Assembly: GCF_036711975.1 (NCBI RefSeq) | Contig: NC_091975.1 | Span: 12,278,501-12,342,500, forward strand | Reading direction: 5' to 3' | DNA length: 64,000 bases | Source of the DNA: Onthophagus taurus | Lineage: Eukaryota > Arthropoda > Insecta > Coleoptera > Scarabaeidae | Shown: positions 12,501 to 24,890 of the stretch, piece by piece | Layout: every line of letters starts with the position of its first letter | How positions within the stretch are numbered: position 1 is the stretch's first letter | Notes under the pieces: generated by a model | The model's database searches: none | Told to the model about the DNA's origin: nothing | The model's input: the letters and a program-made list of their open reading frames with translations, nothing else | Position numbers and translations under genes: made by a program

Positions 12501-15500
12501 TTTCATATTTTCGCTTCTTTCTCCATATTAAAGCATCTGACAGCAAAAATGAAAGAGAGCAATATTATTAAGAATTAAATTTGCTACAACTTTTGTTTAA
12601 AAAGTTTTTCTGTAACATGCTCCGATTCCCAAATGTTACCATTAATTGATAAAACAACGAAATTCATCAAATTTTCATATTTTCGCAAATTTCTCCATAT
12701 TGAGACATCTGACTACAAAAATGAAATAGAGCAATATTGTTAATAATAAAATTTGCTACAACCTTTGTTTAAAAAGTTTTTTTGTAATACGCTCCGATTT
12801 ACAAATGTTACCATTAATTGTTAAAACAACGAAATTCATCAAATTTTCATATTTCCGCTTCTTTCTCCATATTGAAGCATCTGACAGCAAAAGTGAAACA
12901 GAGCAATATTGTTAACAATAGAATTTGCTACAACTTTTGTTTAAAAAGTTTTTTTGTAATATGCTCTGATTCCCAAATGTTACCATTAATTGATAAAAAC
13001 AACGAAATTTATCAAATTTTCATATTTTCGTTTCTATGTCCATATTGAAGCATCTGACAACAAAAATGAAAGAGAGGAATATTGTTAATAATAAAATTTG
13101 CTACAACTTTCGTTTAAAAAGTTTTTTTGTAATATGCTTTGATTTTTAGATGTTACCATTAATTAATAAAACAACGAAATTCATCAAATTTTCATATTTT
13201 CGCTTCTTTCTGCATAGTGAAGCATCTGACAGCAAAAATGAAAGAGAGCAATATTATTAAGAATTAAATTTGCTACAACTTTCGTTTAAAAAGTTTTTTT
13301 GTAACATGCTGCGATACCCAAATGTTACCATTAATTTATAAAACAACGAAATTCATCAAATTTTCATATTTTCGCTTCTTTCTGCATAGTGAAGCATCTG
13401 ACAGCAAAAATGAAAGAGAGCAATATTATTAAGAATTAAATTTGCTACAACTTTCGTTTAAAAAGTTTTTTTGTAACATGCTGCGATACCCAAATGTTAC
13501 CATTAATTGATAAAACAACGAAATTCATTAAATTTTCATATTTTCGCTTCTTTCTGCATAGTGAAGCATCTGACAGCAAAAATGAAAGAGAGCAATATTA
13601 TTAAGAATTAAATTTGCTACAACTTTTGTTTAAAAAGTTTTTCTGTAACATGCTCCGATTCCCAAATGTTACCATTAATTGATAAAACAACGAAATTCAT
13701 CAAATTTTCATATTTTCGCAAATTTCTCCATATTGAGACATCTGACAACAAAAATGAAATAGAGCAATATTGTTAATAATAAAATTTGCTACAACCTTTG
13801 TTTAAAAAGTTTTTTTGTAATACGCTCCGATTTACAAATGTTACCATTAATTGTTAAAACAACGAAATTCATCAAATTTTCATATTTCCGCTTCTTTCTC
13901 CATATTGAAGCATCTGACAGCAAAAGTGAAACAGAGCAATATTGTTAACAATAGAATTTGCTACAACTTTTGTTTAAAAAGTTTTTTTGTAATATGCTCT
14001 GATTCCCAAATGTTACCATTAATTGATAAAAACAACGAAATTTATCAAATTTTCATATTTTCGTTTCTATGTCCATATTGAAGCATCTGACAACAAAAAT
14101 GAAAGAGAGGAATATTGTTAATAATAAAATTTGCTACAACTTTCGTTTAAAAAGTTTTTTTGTAATATGCTTTGATTTTTAGATGTTACCATTAATTAAT
14201 AAAACAACGAAATTCATCAAATTTTCATATTTTCGCAAATTTCTCCATATTGAGACATCTGACAACAAAAATGAAAGAGAGCAATATTGTTAATAATAAA
14301 ATTTGCTACAACCTTTGTTTAAAAAGTTTTTTTGTAATACGCTCCGATTTATAAATGTTACCATTAATTTTTAAAAGAACGAAATTCATCAAATTTTCAT
14401 ATTTTCGCTTCTTTCGCTATATTGAAGCATGTGATGGCAAAAATGAAAGAGAGCAATATTGTTAATAATAAAATTTGCTACAACTTTCGTTTAAAAAGTT
14501 TTTTTGTAACATGCTGCGATACAAAATGTTACCATTAATTGATAAAACAACGAAATTCATCAAATTTTCATATTTTCGCTTCTTTCTGCATAGTGAAGCA
14601 TCTGACAGCAAAAATGAAAGAGAGCAATATTATTAAGAATTAAATTTGCTACAACTTTCGTTTAAAAAGTTTTTTTGTAACATGCTGCGATACCCAAATG
14701 TTACCATTAATTTATAAAACAACGAAATTCATCAAATTTTCATATTTTCGCTTCTTTCTGCATAGTGAAGCATCTGACAGCAAAAATGAAAGAGAGCAAT
14801 ATTATTAAGAATTAAATTTGCTACAACTTTCGTTTAAAAAGTTTTTTTGTAACATGCTGCGATACCCAAATGTTACCATTAATTGATAAAACAACGAAAT
14901 TCATCAAATTTTCATATTTTCGCTTCTTTCTGCATAGTGAAGCATCTGACAGCAAAAATGAAAGAGAGCAATATTATTAAGAATTAAATTTGCTATAACT
15001 TTCGTTTAAAAAGTTTTTTGTAACATGCTGCGATACCCAAATGTTACCATTAATTGATAAAACAACGAAATTCATCAAATTTTCATATTTTCGCTTCTTT
15101 CTGCATAGTGAAGCATCTGACAGCAAAAATGAAAGAGAGCAATATTATTAAGAATTAAATTTGCTATAACTTTCGTTTAAAAAGTTTTTTGTAACATGCT
15201 GCGATACCCAAATGTTACCATTAATTGATAAAACAACGAAATTCATCAAATTTTCATATTTTCGCTTCTTTCTGCATAGTGAAGCATCTGACAGCAAAAA
15301 TGAAAGAGAGCAATATTATTAAGAATTAAATTTGCTACAACTTTTGTTTAAAAAGTTTTTTTTGTAATATGCTCCGATTCCCAAATGTTACCATTAATTG
15401 ATAAAACAACGAAATTCATCAAATTTTCATATTTTCGCTAATTTCTCCATATTGAAGCATCTGACAGTAAAAATGAAAAAGAGCAATATTGTTAAGAATG

Positions 15501-15555
15501 AAATTTGCTACAACTTTTGTATTAAAACTTTTTTTCTAAAACGTTCCAAATTTCT
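9577..15555 (+). repeat. Satellite B array, about 35 monomers of 172 bp
   Basis: Tandem 172-bp monomers with landmarks 'gttaccattaattgataaaa', 'cgcttctttctccat' and 'tttgctacaacttt'. Repeat starts step by 172 or 344 bp (11098, 11270, 11442, 11786, 12130). Between 11442 and 12400 two monomer types alternate, giving a 344-bp dimer. The segment from about 12670 recurs at about 13700 (offset 1033 bp, six monomers). Most monomers have an open frame of 76-89 codons because stops are sparse in one frame; the frames overlap each other and are not genes. Confidence 0.95.
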
Positions 15556-15758
15556 CAAACATCCTCTACCAGCAAGATGCAAAACCACGATTTCATCTCA
15601 TCCTTTACAAATAATTTAAGCGGCATTGAGGTGCTAATTACCTAGGAAGTGATCATTTACCTTGAATACTGTACAAAAAACAGGTTTTTTATAGATTTCT
15701 CTCATCTCATTGTCAGCTACTCACCGTCCATATCACACTTGCTGTTTAAACTTTAACC
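15556..15758 (+). promoter_or_regulatory. Promoter and 5' leader of the CRAL-TRIO gene
   Basis: Unique sequence between satellite B and the ATG. It has a TATA-like 'tttttatag' near 15687 and an initiator-like 'tgtcagct' about 25-30 bases further on, near 15710. The leader would be about 45-50 nt. The satellite B array ends only about 140 bp upstream of the presumed start site. Confidence 0.45.
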
Positions 15759-18700
15759 ATGTCGAACAAAAAGGTTACCACTTTAGACGACGAATTTAAG
15801 AAAAATCCAGAATTAAAACGCGAAGATATCGACATTATATCGAAATGGGTTCACCAACAATCTCACTTACCCAAAATTTCAGGTAAAAAGTTCTTTATTA
15901 ATAAATTTATTTAAAACAATTTTCTAAAATTTTCCTTTTAGATTTAAAAATAGCTTTTTTCCTACATAGTTGTTATTACAAACTTGAACCGACTAAAAGT
16001 TGCATCGAAAATTATTACACGATCAAAACTCGGTGTCCGGAAGTGTTTAAAAATCGACGATTCAAAGAAATTAAACCCAACTGTGAAATAATGTAACAAA
16101 AATTAATTTATTATTATTAATTTAATTAAACCAAATTGTTTAAGGGTGCAATACGTTCTTCCATTTAAAACTCAAGAAGGTTACTCAATCCTATTTGTTA
16201 AATTAATCGATAAAAATCCAGAAAAATTCGTACATTTAACATGCTTAAAAGGTTTGGATCAAACACCAAAATTAAAAGAATCGTATCTCAAAAACTGATT
16301 GAGATATCAAAATGATTTAATTACCATTTTATAGGAAATTTAATCTAGATTTAAGACCCTAAAATTTTTATTTCGATTCTATTAATCGCGGAGATACGAT
16401 TTTTTTAATCCAACTCAAGTAATGAGGTTAAATTAATAAAAATGAAATTTAAAGAGTTGTATCTCAAGAACGAATTGAGATATCACCATGAAATAAAATG
16501 CGTTTTAAAGGGAATTTAATCAAGAATTAATGGGATTAAAACAATTTTTTTAATCCCACAAATTTCGGTGAAATGATTTTTTTAATTCATCTCTACATCT
16601 TTATTCGATACAAATTAACTTAAAAAACGTCAAAATTAAAAGAATTGTATCTCAAAAAATAATTGAGATATCAAAATGATTTAATCACCATTTTATAGGA
16701 AATTTAATCTAGATTTAAGACCCCGAAAATTTTTATTTCGATTCTATAAATCGCGGAGATACGATTTTTTTAATTCATCTCAATAATTTAGGTTAAATTG
16801 ATAAAAATGGAATTTAAAGAATCATATCTCAAAAACGAATTGAGATATCACCATGAAATAAAGGCCGTTTTAAAGGAAATTTAATCAAGAATTAATGGGA
16901 TTAAAACAATTTTTTTAATCCCTCAAATTTTGGAGAAATGATTTTTTTAATTCATCTCTACATCTTTACTCGTTACAAATTAAGTTAAAAAACGTCAAAA
17001 TTAAAAGGATCGTATCTCAAAAAATAATTGAGATATCAAAATGATTTAATCACCATTTTATAGCAAATTTAATCTAGATTTAAGACCCCGAAAGTTTTTA
17101 TTTCGATTCTATAAATCGCGGAGATACGATTTTTTTAATCCAACTCAATTAATGAGGTTAAATTGATAAAATTGGAATTTAAAGAGTTGTATCTCAAGAA
17201 CGAATTGAGATATCACCATGAAATAAAGTGCGTTTTAAAGGGAATTTAATCAAAAATGAATGTGATTAAAATAATTTTTTTAATCCCACAAATTTCGGTG
17301 AAATGATTTTTTTAATTCATCTCTACATCTTTATTCGATACAAATTAAGTTAAAAAAGATCAAAATTAAAAGAATCGTATCTCAAAAAATAATTGAGATA
17401 TCAAAATGATTTAATCACCATTTTATAGGAAATTTAATCTAGATTTGAGACCCCGAAAATATTTATTTCGATTCTATAAATCGCAAAGATACGATTTTTT
17501 TAATTCAACTCAATAATTTAGGTTAAATTAATAAAAATGAAATTTAAAGAGTTGTATCTCAAAAACGAATTGAGATATCGCCATGAAATAAAGTGCGTTT
17601 TAAAGGGAATGTAATCAAGAATTAATGGGATTAAAACAATTTTTTTAATCCCACAAATTTTGGAGAAACGATTTTTTTAATTCATCTCTACATCTTTACT
17701 CGATACAAATTAAGTTAAAAAACGTCAAAATTAAAAGAATTGTATCTCAAAAAATAATTGAGATATTAAAATGATTTAATCACCATTTTGTAGCAAATTT
17801 AATATAGATTTAAGACCCCGAAATTTTTTATTTCGATTCTATAAATCGCGGAGATACGATTTTTTTAATCCAACTCAATAATTGAGGTTAAATTGCCAAA
17901 AATGGAATTTAAAATAGAATATCTCAAGAACGAATTGAGATATCCCTATGAAATAATGTGCGTTTTAAAGGGAATTCAATCAAGAATTAATGGGATTAAA
18001 ACAATTTTTTTAATCCCTCAAATTTTGGTGAAATGATTTTTTTAATTCATCTCTACATCTTTACTCGTTACAAATTAAGTTAAAGAACGTCAAAATTAAA
18101 AGAATCGTATCTCAAAAAATAATTGAGATATCAAAATGATTTAATCACCATTTTATAGGAAATTTAATCTAGATTTAAGACCCCGAAGATTTTTATTTCG
18201 ATTCTATAAATCGCGGAGATACGATCTTTTTAATTCAACTCAATAATTGAGGTTAAATTGCTAAAAATGGAATTTAAAATAGAATATCTCAAAAATGAAT
18301 TGAGATATCGCCATGAAATAAAGTGCGTTTTAAAGGGAATTTAATCAAGAATTAATGGGATTAAAACAATTTTTTTAATCCCATAAATTTTGGAGAAACG
18401 ATTTTTTTAATTCATCTCTACATCTTTACTCGTTACAAATTAAGTTAAAAAACGTCAAAATTAAAAGGATCGTATCTCAAAAAATAATTGAGATATCAAA
18501 ATGATTTAATCACCATTTTATAGAAAATTTAATCTAGATTTAAGACCCCGAAAGTTTTTATTTCGATTCTATAAATCACGGAGATACGATTTTTTTAATT
18601 CAACTCATTAATTTAGGTTAAATTGATAAAAACGGAATTTAAAGAGTTGTATCTCAAGAACGAATTGAGATATCACCATGAAATAAAGTGCGCTTTAATG

Positions 18701-21700
18701 GGAATTTAATCAAGAATTAATGGGATTAAAACAATTTTTTCAATCCCACAAATTTCGGTGAAACGATTTTTTTAATTCATCTCTACATCTTCATTCGATA
18801 CAAATTAACTTAAAAAACGTCAAAATTAAAAGAATTGTATCTCAAAAAATAATTGAGTTATCAAAATAATTTAATCACCATTTTATAGGAAATTTAATTT
18901 AGATTTAAGACCTCGAAGATTTTTATTTCGATTCTATAAATCGCGGAGATACGATTTTTTTAATTCAACTCAATTAAGGAGGTTAAATTAATAAAATTGG
19001 AATTTAAAGAGTTGTATCTCAAAAACGAATTGAGATATCGGCATGAAATAATGTGCGTTTTAAAGGGAATTTAATCAAGAATTGATGGGATTAAAACAAT
19101 TTTTTTAATCAAACAAATTTCAGTGAAGCGATTTTTTTAATTCATCTCTACATCTTTACTCGTTACAAATTAAGTTAAAAAACGTCAAAATTAAGAGAAT
19201 CGTATCTCAAAAAATAATTGAAATATCAAAATGATTTAATCACCATTTTATAGGAAATTTAATCTAGATTTAAGACCCCGAAAGTTTTTATTTCGATTCT
19301 ATAAATCGCGAAGATACGGTTTTTTTAATTCAACTCAATTAATGAGGTTAAATTGATAAAAATGGAATTTAAAATAGAATATCTCAAGAACGAATTGAGA
19401 TATTACCATGAAATAATGTGCGTTTTAAAGGGAATTTAATCAAGAATTGATGGGATTAAAACAATTTTTTTAATCCCACAAATTTCGGTGAAATGATTTT
19501 TTTAATTCATCTCTACATCTTTACTCGATACAAATTAAGTTAAAAAACATCAAAATCAAAAGAATCGTATCTCAAAAAATAATGGAGATATCAAAATGAT
19601 TTAATCACCATTTTGTAGCAAATTTAATCTAGATTTGAGACCCCGATGATTTTTATTTCGACTCTATAAATCGCGAAGATACGATTTTTTTAATTCAACT
19701 CAATTAATGAGGTTAAATTAATAAAATTGGAATTTATAGAGTTGTATCTCAAAAACGAATTGAGATATCGCCATGAAATAAAGTGCGTCTTAAAGGGAAT
19801 TCAATCAAGAATTAATGGGATTAAAACAATTTTTTTAATCCCACAAATTTCGGTGAAACGATTTTTTTAATTCATCTCTACATCTTTACTCGTTACAAAT
19901 TAAGTTAAAAAACGTCAAAATTAAAAGGATCGTATCTCAAAAAATAATTGAGATATCAAAATGATTTAATCACCATTTTATAGAAAATTTAATCTAGATT
20001 TAAGACCCCGAAAGTTTTTATTTCGATTCTATAAATCACGGAGATACGATTTTTTTAATTCAACTCATTAATTTAGGTTAAATTGATAAAAACGGAATTT
20101 AAAGAGTTGTATCTCAAGAACGAATTGAGATATCACCATGAAATAAAGTGCGCTTTAATGGGAATTTAATCAAGAATTAATGGGATTAAAACAATTTTTT
20201 CAATCCCACAAATTTCGGTGAAACGATTTTTTTAATTCATCTCTACATCTTCATTCGATACAAATTAACTTAAAAAACGTCAAAATTAAAAGAATTGTAT
20301 CTCAAAAAATAATTGAGTTATCAAAATAATTTAATCACCATTTTATAGGAAATTTAATTTAGATTTAAGACCTCGAAGATTTTTATTTCGATTCTATAAA
20401 TCGCGGAGATACGATTTTTTTAATTCAACTCAATTAAGGAGGTTAAATTAATAAAATTGGAATTTAAAGAGTTGTATCTCAAAAACGAATTGAGATATCG
20501 GCATGAAATAATGTGCGTTTTAAAGGGAATTTAATCAAGAATTGATGGGATTAAAACAATTTTTTTAATCAAACAAATTTCAGTGAAGCGATTTTTTTAA
20601 TTCATCTCTACATCTTTACTCGTTACAAATTAAGTTAAAAAACGTCAAAATTAAGAGAATCGTATCTCAAAAAATAATTGAAATATCAAAATGATTTAAT
20701 CACCATTTTGAAGCAAATTTAATCTAGATTTGAGACCCCGAAGATTTTTATTTCGATTCTATAAATCGCGGAGATACGATTTTTTTAATTCAACTCAATA
20801 ATTGAGGTTAAATTAATAAAAATGGAATTTAAAGAATCATATCTCAAAAACGAATTGAGATATCACCACGAAATAAAGTGCGTTTTAAAGGGAATTTAAT
20901 CAAGAATTAATGGGATAAAAACAATTTTTTTAATCCCACAAATTTGGGTGAAATGATTTTTTTAATTCATCTCTACATCTTTATTCGATACAAATTAAGT
21001 TAAAAAACGTCAAAATTAAAAGAATCGTATCTCAAAAAATAAATGAGATATCAAAATGATTTAATCAACATTTTATAGGAAATTTAATTTAGATTTAAGA
21101 CCCTGAAAATTTTTATTTCGATTCTATAAATCGCGGAGATACGATTTTTTTAATCCAACTCAATAATTGAGGTTAAATTAATAAAAATTGAATTTAAAGT
21201 GTTGTATCTCAAAAACGAATTGAGATATCACCATGAAATAAAGTGCGTTTTAAAGGGAATTTAATCAAGAATTAATGGGATTAAAACAATTTTTTTCAAA
21301 CAAGGTTTGGACGCAACCATTTCGATTCATTTTCATCGAAATGGAACCAGCGAAGGGCATGTTTTAATCGTGGACACTGATAATTGCACCATGGGTCATT
21401 TTTTGAAGTTGAATTTGTTGATTTCGCAAAAATATATTTATTATCTCCAGGTTAATTAATACTATTAATCAATAATTATGCTAAATTAAAGAACTACATT
21501 TCTAGCAAGCTTTACACATTCGAATTAAAGGAATACATTTATTGGGAAGTAATGTTTTGGTGCAACGTATAATAACAACTTTTAAACCGTTTTTAAGCAG
21601 TGAAATTTTTCGTTTGGTTCAAATTCATAAAAGTTTGGACGAATTAAACGTTTTTGTTCCAAAAGATGTCTTACCGAAGGAATATGGTGGAAAATCACCG

Positions 21701-21921
21701 AGTTTATTCGAAATGAGAGGTTGAATTTTAATTGTTGTTATAATTAATTGTTATTTTTCGCTTTTTTAGATGAATCTTTGAAGTTATTTGAAGAGTACGA
21801 CGATTTCTTGGCAAGAGATGACTTGGAAATTAATGATGAATCGAAGAGGATTGAAAAGGTTACAAATTGCGATCATTTATTCGGATCAGAAGGGAGTTTT
21901 AGGAGTTTAGCAATCGATTAG
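15759..21921 (+). CDS. CRAL-TRIO domain protein (alpha-tocopherol transfer protein-like)
   Basis: Six exons, 15759-15882, 15942-16092, 16145-16251, 21305-21450, 21506-21719 and 21770-21921, join in frame to 297 residues, the usual length for insect alpha-TTP-like proteins. Residues 1-90 match the helical CRAL-TRIO N-terminal region (motifs DIISKW, FFLHSCYYK). The lipid-binding fold covers about 95-265, with GIHLLGSN near 185 and the hallmark LPKEYGG at 232-238. The family consists of cytosolic carriers of hydrophobic ligands such as tocopherol, retinoids or phosphoinositides; the ligand here is unknown. Introns 1, 2, 4 and 5 are 50-59 bp. Intron 3 is 5.05 kb, made of satellite C, and interrupts codon 128. 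Its donor (GTTTGG) is far from consensus, so whether full-length mRNA is made is uncertain. The coding frame itself has no stops or frameshifts. Confidence 0.85.
16249..16258 (+). repeat. 10-bp direct repeat at the 5' end of intron 3
   Basis: AAGGTTTGGA straddles the exon 3/intron 3 boundary. The same 10 bases occur at 21302-21311 across the intron 3/exon 4 boundary. On the left it is followed by TCAAAC; on the right it is preceded by TCAAAC. This is the arrangement left by insertion with duplication of an exonic target, or by a tandem duplication. Confidence 0.8.
16259..21301 (+). repeat. Satellite C array filling CRAL-TRIO intron 3 (365-bp dimer)
   Basis: Nearly fourteen copies of a 364-365-bp unit (starts at 16267, 16631, 16996 and on). 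Each unit is two related halves of about 182 bp. One half carries 'cgtatctcaaaaaataattg' with 'aagaccccgaa'; the other carries 'ttgtatctcaagaacgaatt' with 'aaagtgcgttttaaa'. Both halves contain short inverted motifs (ATCTCAA with TTGAGAT) and end in 'atttttttaattcatctc' or a close variant. This family is not seen elsewhere in the window, apart from a possible scrap near 49840-49870. Confidence 0.95.
18398..20705 (+). repeat. Higher-order duplication inside satellite C
   Basis: The block from about 18398 to 19245 recurs almost unchanged at about 19858-20705, offset 1460 bp, exactly four 365-bp dimers. Diagnostic variants shared by both copies and rare elsewhere include 'ttttatagaaaatttaat', 'tcacggagatac', 'gtgcgctttaatggg' and 'ttttttcaatccc'. 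This points to a recent unequal exchange or amplification within the intron. Confidence 0.85.
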
Positions 21922-22100
21922 ATGTTTTTTGGAAATATTGAAAAGCAAAATTAAATGTTATTTGGATAAAATACACTTTTATAAACAATTTATGCCCAAT
22001 ATTGTATGAAAGAACCTTTTCCCTTACTCGAAATGATGTTGAATGCTAGACAAAGATAATACAGATATCAATTATAATAAATTACACAAAACACAAAAAC

Positions 22101-24270
22101 AACATGTTATAAAAAAACTTTTTAAACAAAAGTTGTAGCAAATTTTATTATTAACAATATTGCTCTCTTCCACTTTTGTTGTCAGATGCCTCAATATGGA
22201 GAAAGAAGCGAAAATATAAAAATTTGATGAATTTCGTTGTTTTATCAATTAATGGTAACATTTGGGAATCGGAGCATATTACAAAAAAACTTTTTAAACG
22301 AAAGTTGTAGCAAATTTAATTCTTAATAATATTGTTATCTTTCACTTTTGCTGTCAGATGCCTCAATATGGAGAAAGAAGCGAAAATATGAAAATTTGAT
22401 ATATTTCGTTGTTTTATCAATTAATGGTAACATTTAAAAATCGGAGCATATTACAAAAAAACTTTTTAAACGAAAGTTGGAGCAAATTTTATTATTAACA
22501 ATATTACTCTCTTTCACTTTTGCTGTTAGATGCTTCAATATGGAGAAAAAAGCGAAAATATGAAAATTTGATGTATTTCGTTGTTTTATCAATTAATGGT
22601 AACATTTGGGAATCGGAGCATATTACAAAAAAACTTTTTAAACGAAAGTTGTAGCAAATTTTATTATTAACAATATTGCTCTCTTTCACTTTTGCTGTCA
22701 GATGCTTCAATATGGAGAAAGAAGCGATAATATGAAAATTTGATGAATTTCGTTGTTTTATCAATTAATGGTAACATTTGGGAATCGGAGCATATTACAA
22801 AAAAACTTTTTAAACGAAAGTTGTAGCAAATTTTATTATTAACAATATTGCTCTCTTTCATTTTTGCTATCAGTTGCTTCAATATGGAGGAAGAAGTTAA
22901 AATATGAGAATTTGATGAATTTCGTTGTTTTATAAATTAATGGTAACATTTGGGAATCGGAGCATGTTACAAAGAAACTTTTTAAACAAAAGTTGTAGCA
23001 AATTTTATTGTTAACAATATTGCTCTCTTTTATTTTTGCTGTCAGATGCTTCAATATAGAGAAAGAAGCGAAAATATGAAAATTTGATGAATTTCGTTAT
23101 TTTATCAATTAATGGTAAAATTTAAAAATCGGAGCATATTACAAAAAAACTTTTTAAACAAAAGTTGTAGCAAATTTAATTCTTAATAATATTGCTCTCT
23201 TTCACTTTTGCTGTTAGATGCCTCAATATGGAGAAAGAAGCGAAAATATGAAAATTTGATGAATTTCGTTGTTTTATCAATTAATGGTAACATTTGGGAA
23301 TCGGAGCATATTACAAAAAAACTTTTTAAACGAAAGTTGTAGCAAATTTTATTATTAACAATATTGCTCTCTTTCATTTTTGCAGTCAGATGCTTCAATA
23401 TGGAGAAAGAAGCGAAAATATGAAAATTTGATGAATTTCGTTGTTTTATCAATTAATGGTAACATTTGGGAATCGGAGCATATTACAAAAAAACTTTTTA
23501 AACGAAAGTTGTAGCAAATTTTATTATTAACAATATTGCTCTCTTTCATTTTTGCTATCAGTTGCTTCAATATGGAGGAAGAAGTTAAAATATGAGAATT
23601 TGATGAATTTCGTTGTTTTATAAATTAATGGTAACATTTGGGAATCGGAGCATGTTACAAAGAAACTTTTTAAACAAAAGTTGTAGCAAATTTTATTGTT
23701 AACAATATTGCTCTCTTTTATTTTTGCTGTCAGATGCTTCAATATAGAGAAAGAAGCGAAAATATGAAAATTTGATGAATTTCGTTATTTTATCAATTAA
23801 TGGTAAAATTTAAAAATCGGAGCATATTACAAAAAAACTTTTTAAACAAAAGTTGTAGCAAATCTAATTCTTAATAATATTGCTCTCTTTCACTTTTGCT
23901 GTTAGATGCCTCAATATGAAGAAAGAAGCGGAAATATGAAAATTTGATGAATTTCGTTGTTTTATTAATTAATGGTAGCATTTGGGAATCGGAGCATATT
24001 ACAAAAAAACTTTTTAAACAAAAGTTGTAGCAAATATTATTATTAACAATATTGCTCTCTTTCATTTTTGCTGTCAGTTGCTTCAATATGGAGGAAGAAG
24101 CTAAAATATGAGAATTTGATGAATTTCGTTGTTTTATCAATTAATGGTAATATTTGGGAATCGGAGCATATTACAAAAAAACTTTTTAAACGAAAGTTGT
24201 AGTAAATTTTATTATTAACAATATTGCTCTCTTCCATTTTTGTTGTCAGGTGCCTCAATATGGAGAAATT
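22101..24270 (-). repeat. Satellite B array in inverse orientation, about 12.6 monomers
   Basis: The same 172-bp family as at 9577-15555 but reversed, so the CRAL-TRIO gene sits between two inverted satellite B arrays. A four-monomer period is visible: minus-strand open frames at 22839-23054 and 23527-23742 are identical in predicted peptide and lie 688 bp apart (4 x 172), as do those ending at 22882 and 23570 apart from a few changes. Confidence 0.95.
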
Positions 24271-24279
24271 AGGGAAAAT

Positions 24280-24890
24280 TAATTTATAATTTATGATAAT
24301 TTAAAGCTTGAAGATTCTAGTTTAGGATATGATATGAAAATTGTAATATAATATTATTAAAAATTTGAGGAAAAAATTATTGAAGAAGAAATTGTCAAAT
24401 TTATAAATAAAAGAGAAATTTTCAAAATATCATATTTTCTATATTTTTATGTATAATGATATGAAATATATGTTAAATTGAAGCTTAAATATTCTAGTTT
24501 ATGATATGATATAAAAAAGATAGGGTTCGATTATAAAAATTTTGAGAAATGTCATCATAAACGAAAAATTGTAAAATTGGTATAGACAGCTTAAAAAATT
24601 AAAAATTTCAAAAAATGATATCTTCTTTACTTTTAAAGGTAAGAATGTGTATTATATCTCAAATTAACGTAGAAACATTCTAAATTATGATATGATATAG
24701 AAAAGATAGGGTTCGATTATAAAAATTTTGAGATAATGTTATTAAAATTTTCTGAAAAACGTCAAATTATTAATAAAAAATAATACGAAATTTTCAAAAA
24801 ATCATATATACTTCATTTTTGAGAATTATGATATGATATGTATGTTAAATTAAAGCTTAAAGATTCCAGTTTATGATGTGTAGGGCACGG
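24280..24890 (+). repeat. Satellite A fragment, about 3.5 monomers
   Basis: Satellite A resumes directly after satellite B, in the same orientation as at 1-8735. Later monomers carry the phrase 'gatagggttcgattataaaa', which recurs at 30017-30240 in the other satellite A block near the UBA3 fragment. The block ends at 'gatgtgtagggcacgg', a junction that also ends the block at 30580. Confidence 0.88.

Noticed and set aside
10239..15619. Many open frames of 73-89 codons with near-identical peptides on the plus strand
   Set aside because: They step by 172 or 344 bp, overlap each other in different frames and follow the satellite B unit, including its inverted copies. There is no start context, and the peptides reflect the repeat, not a gene family.
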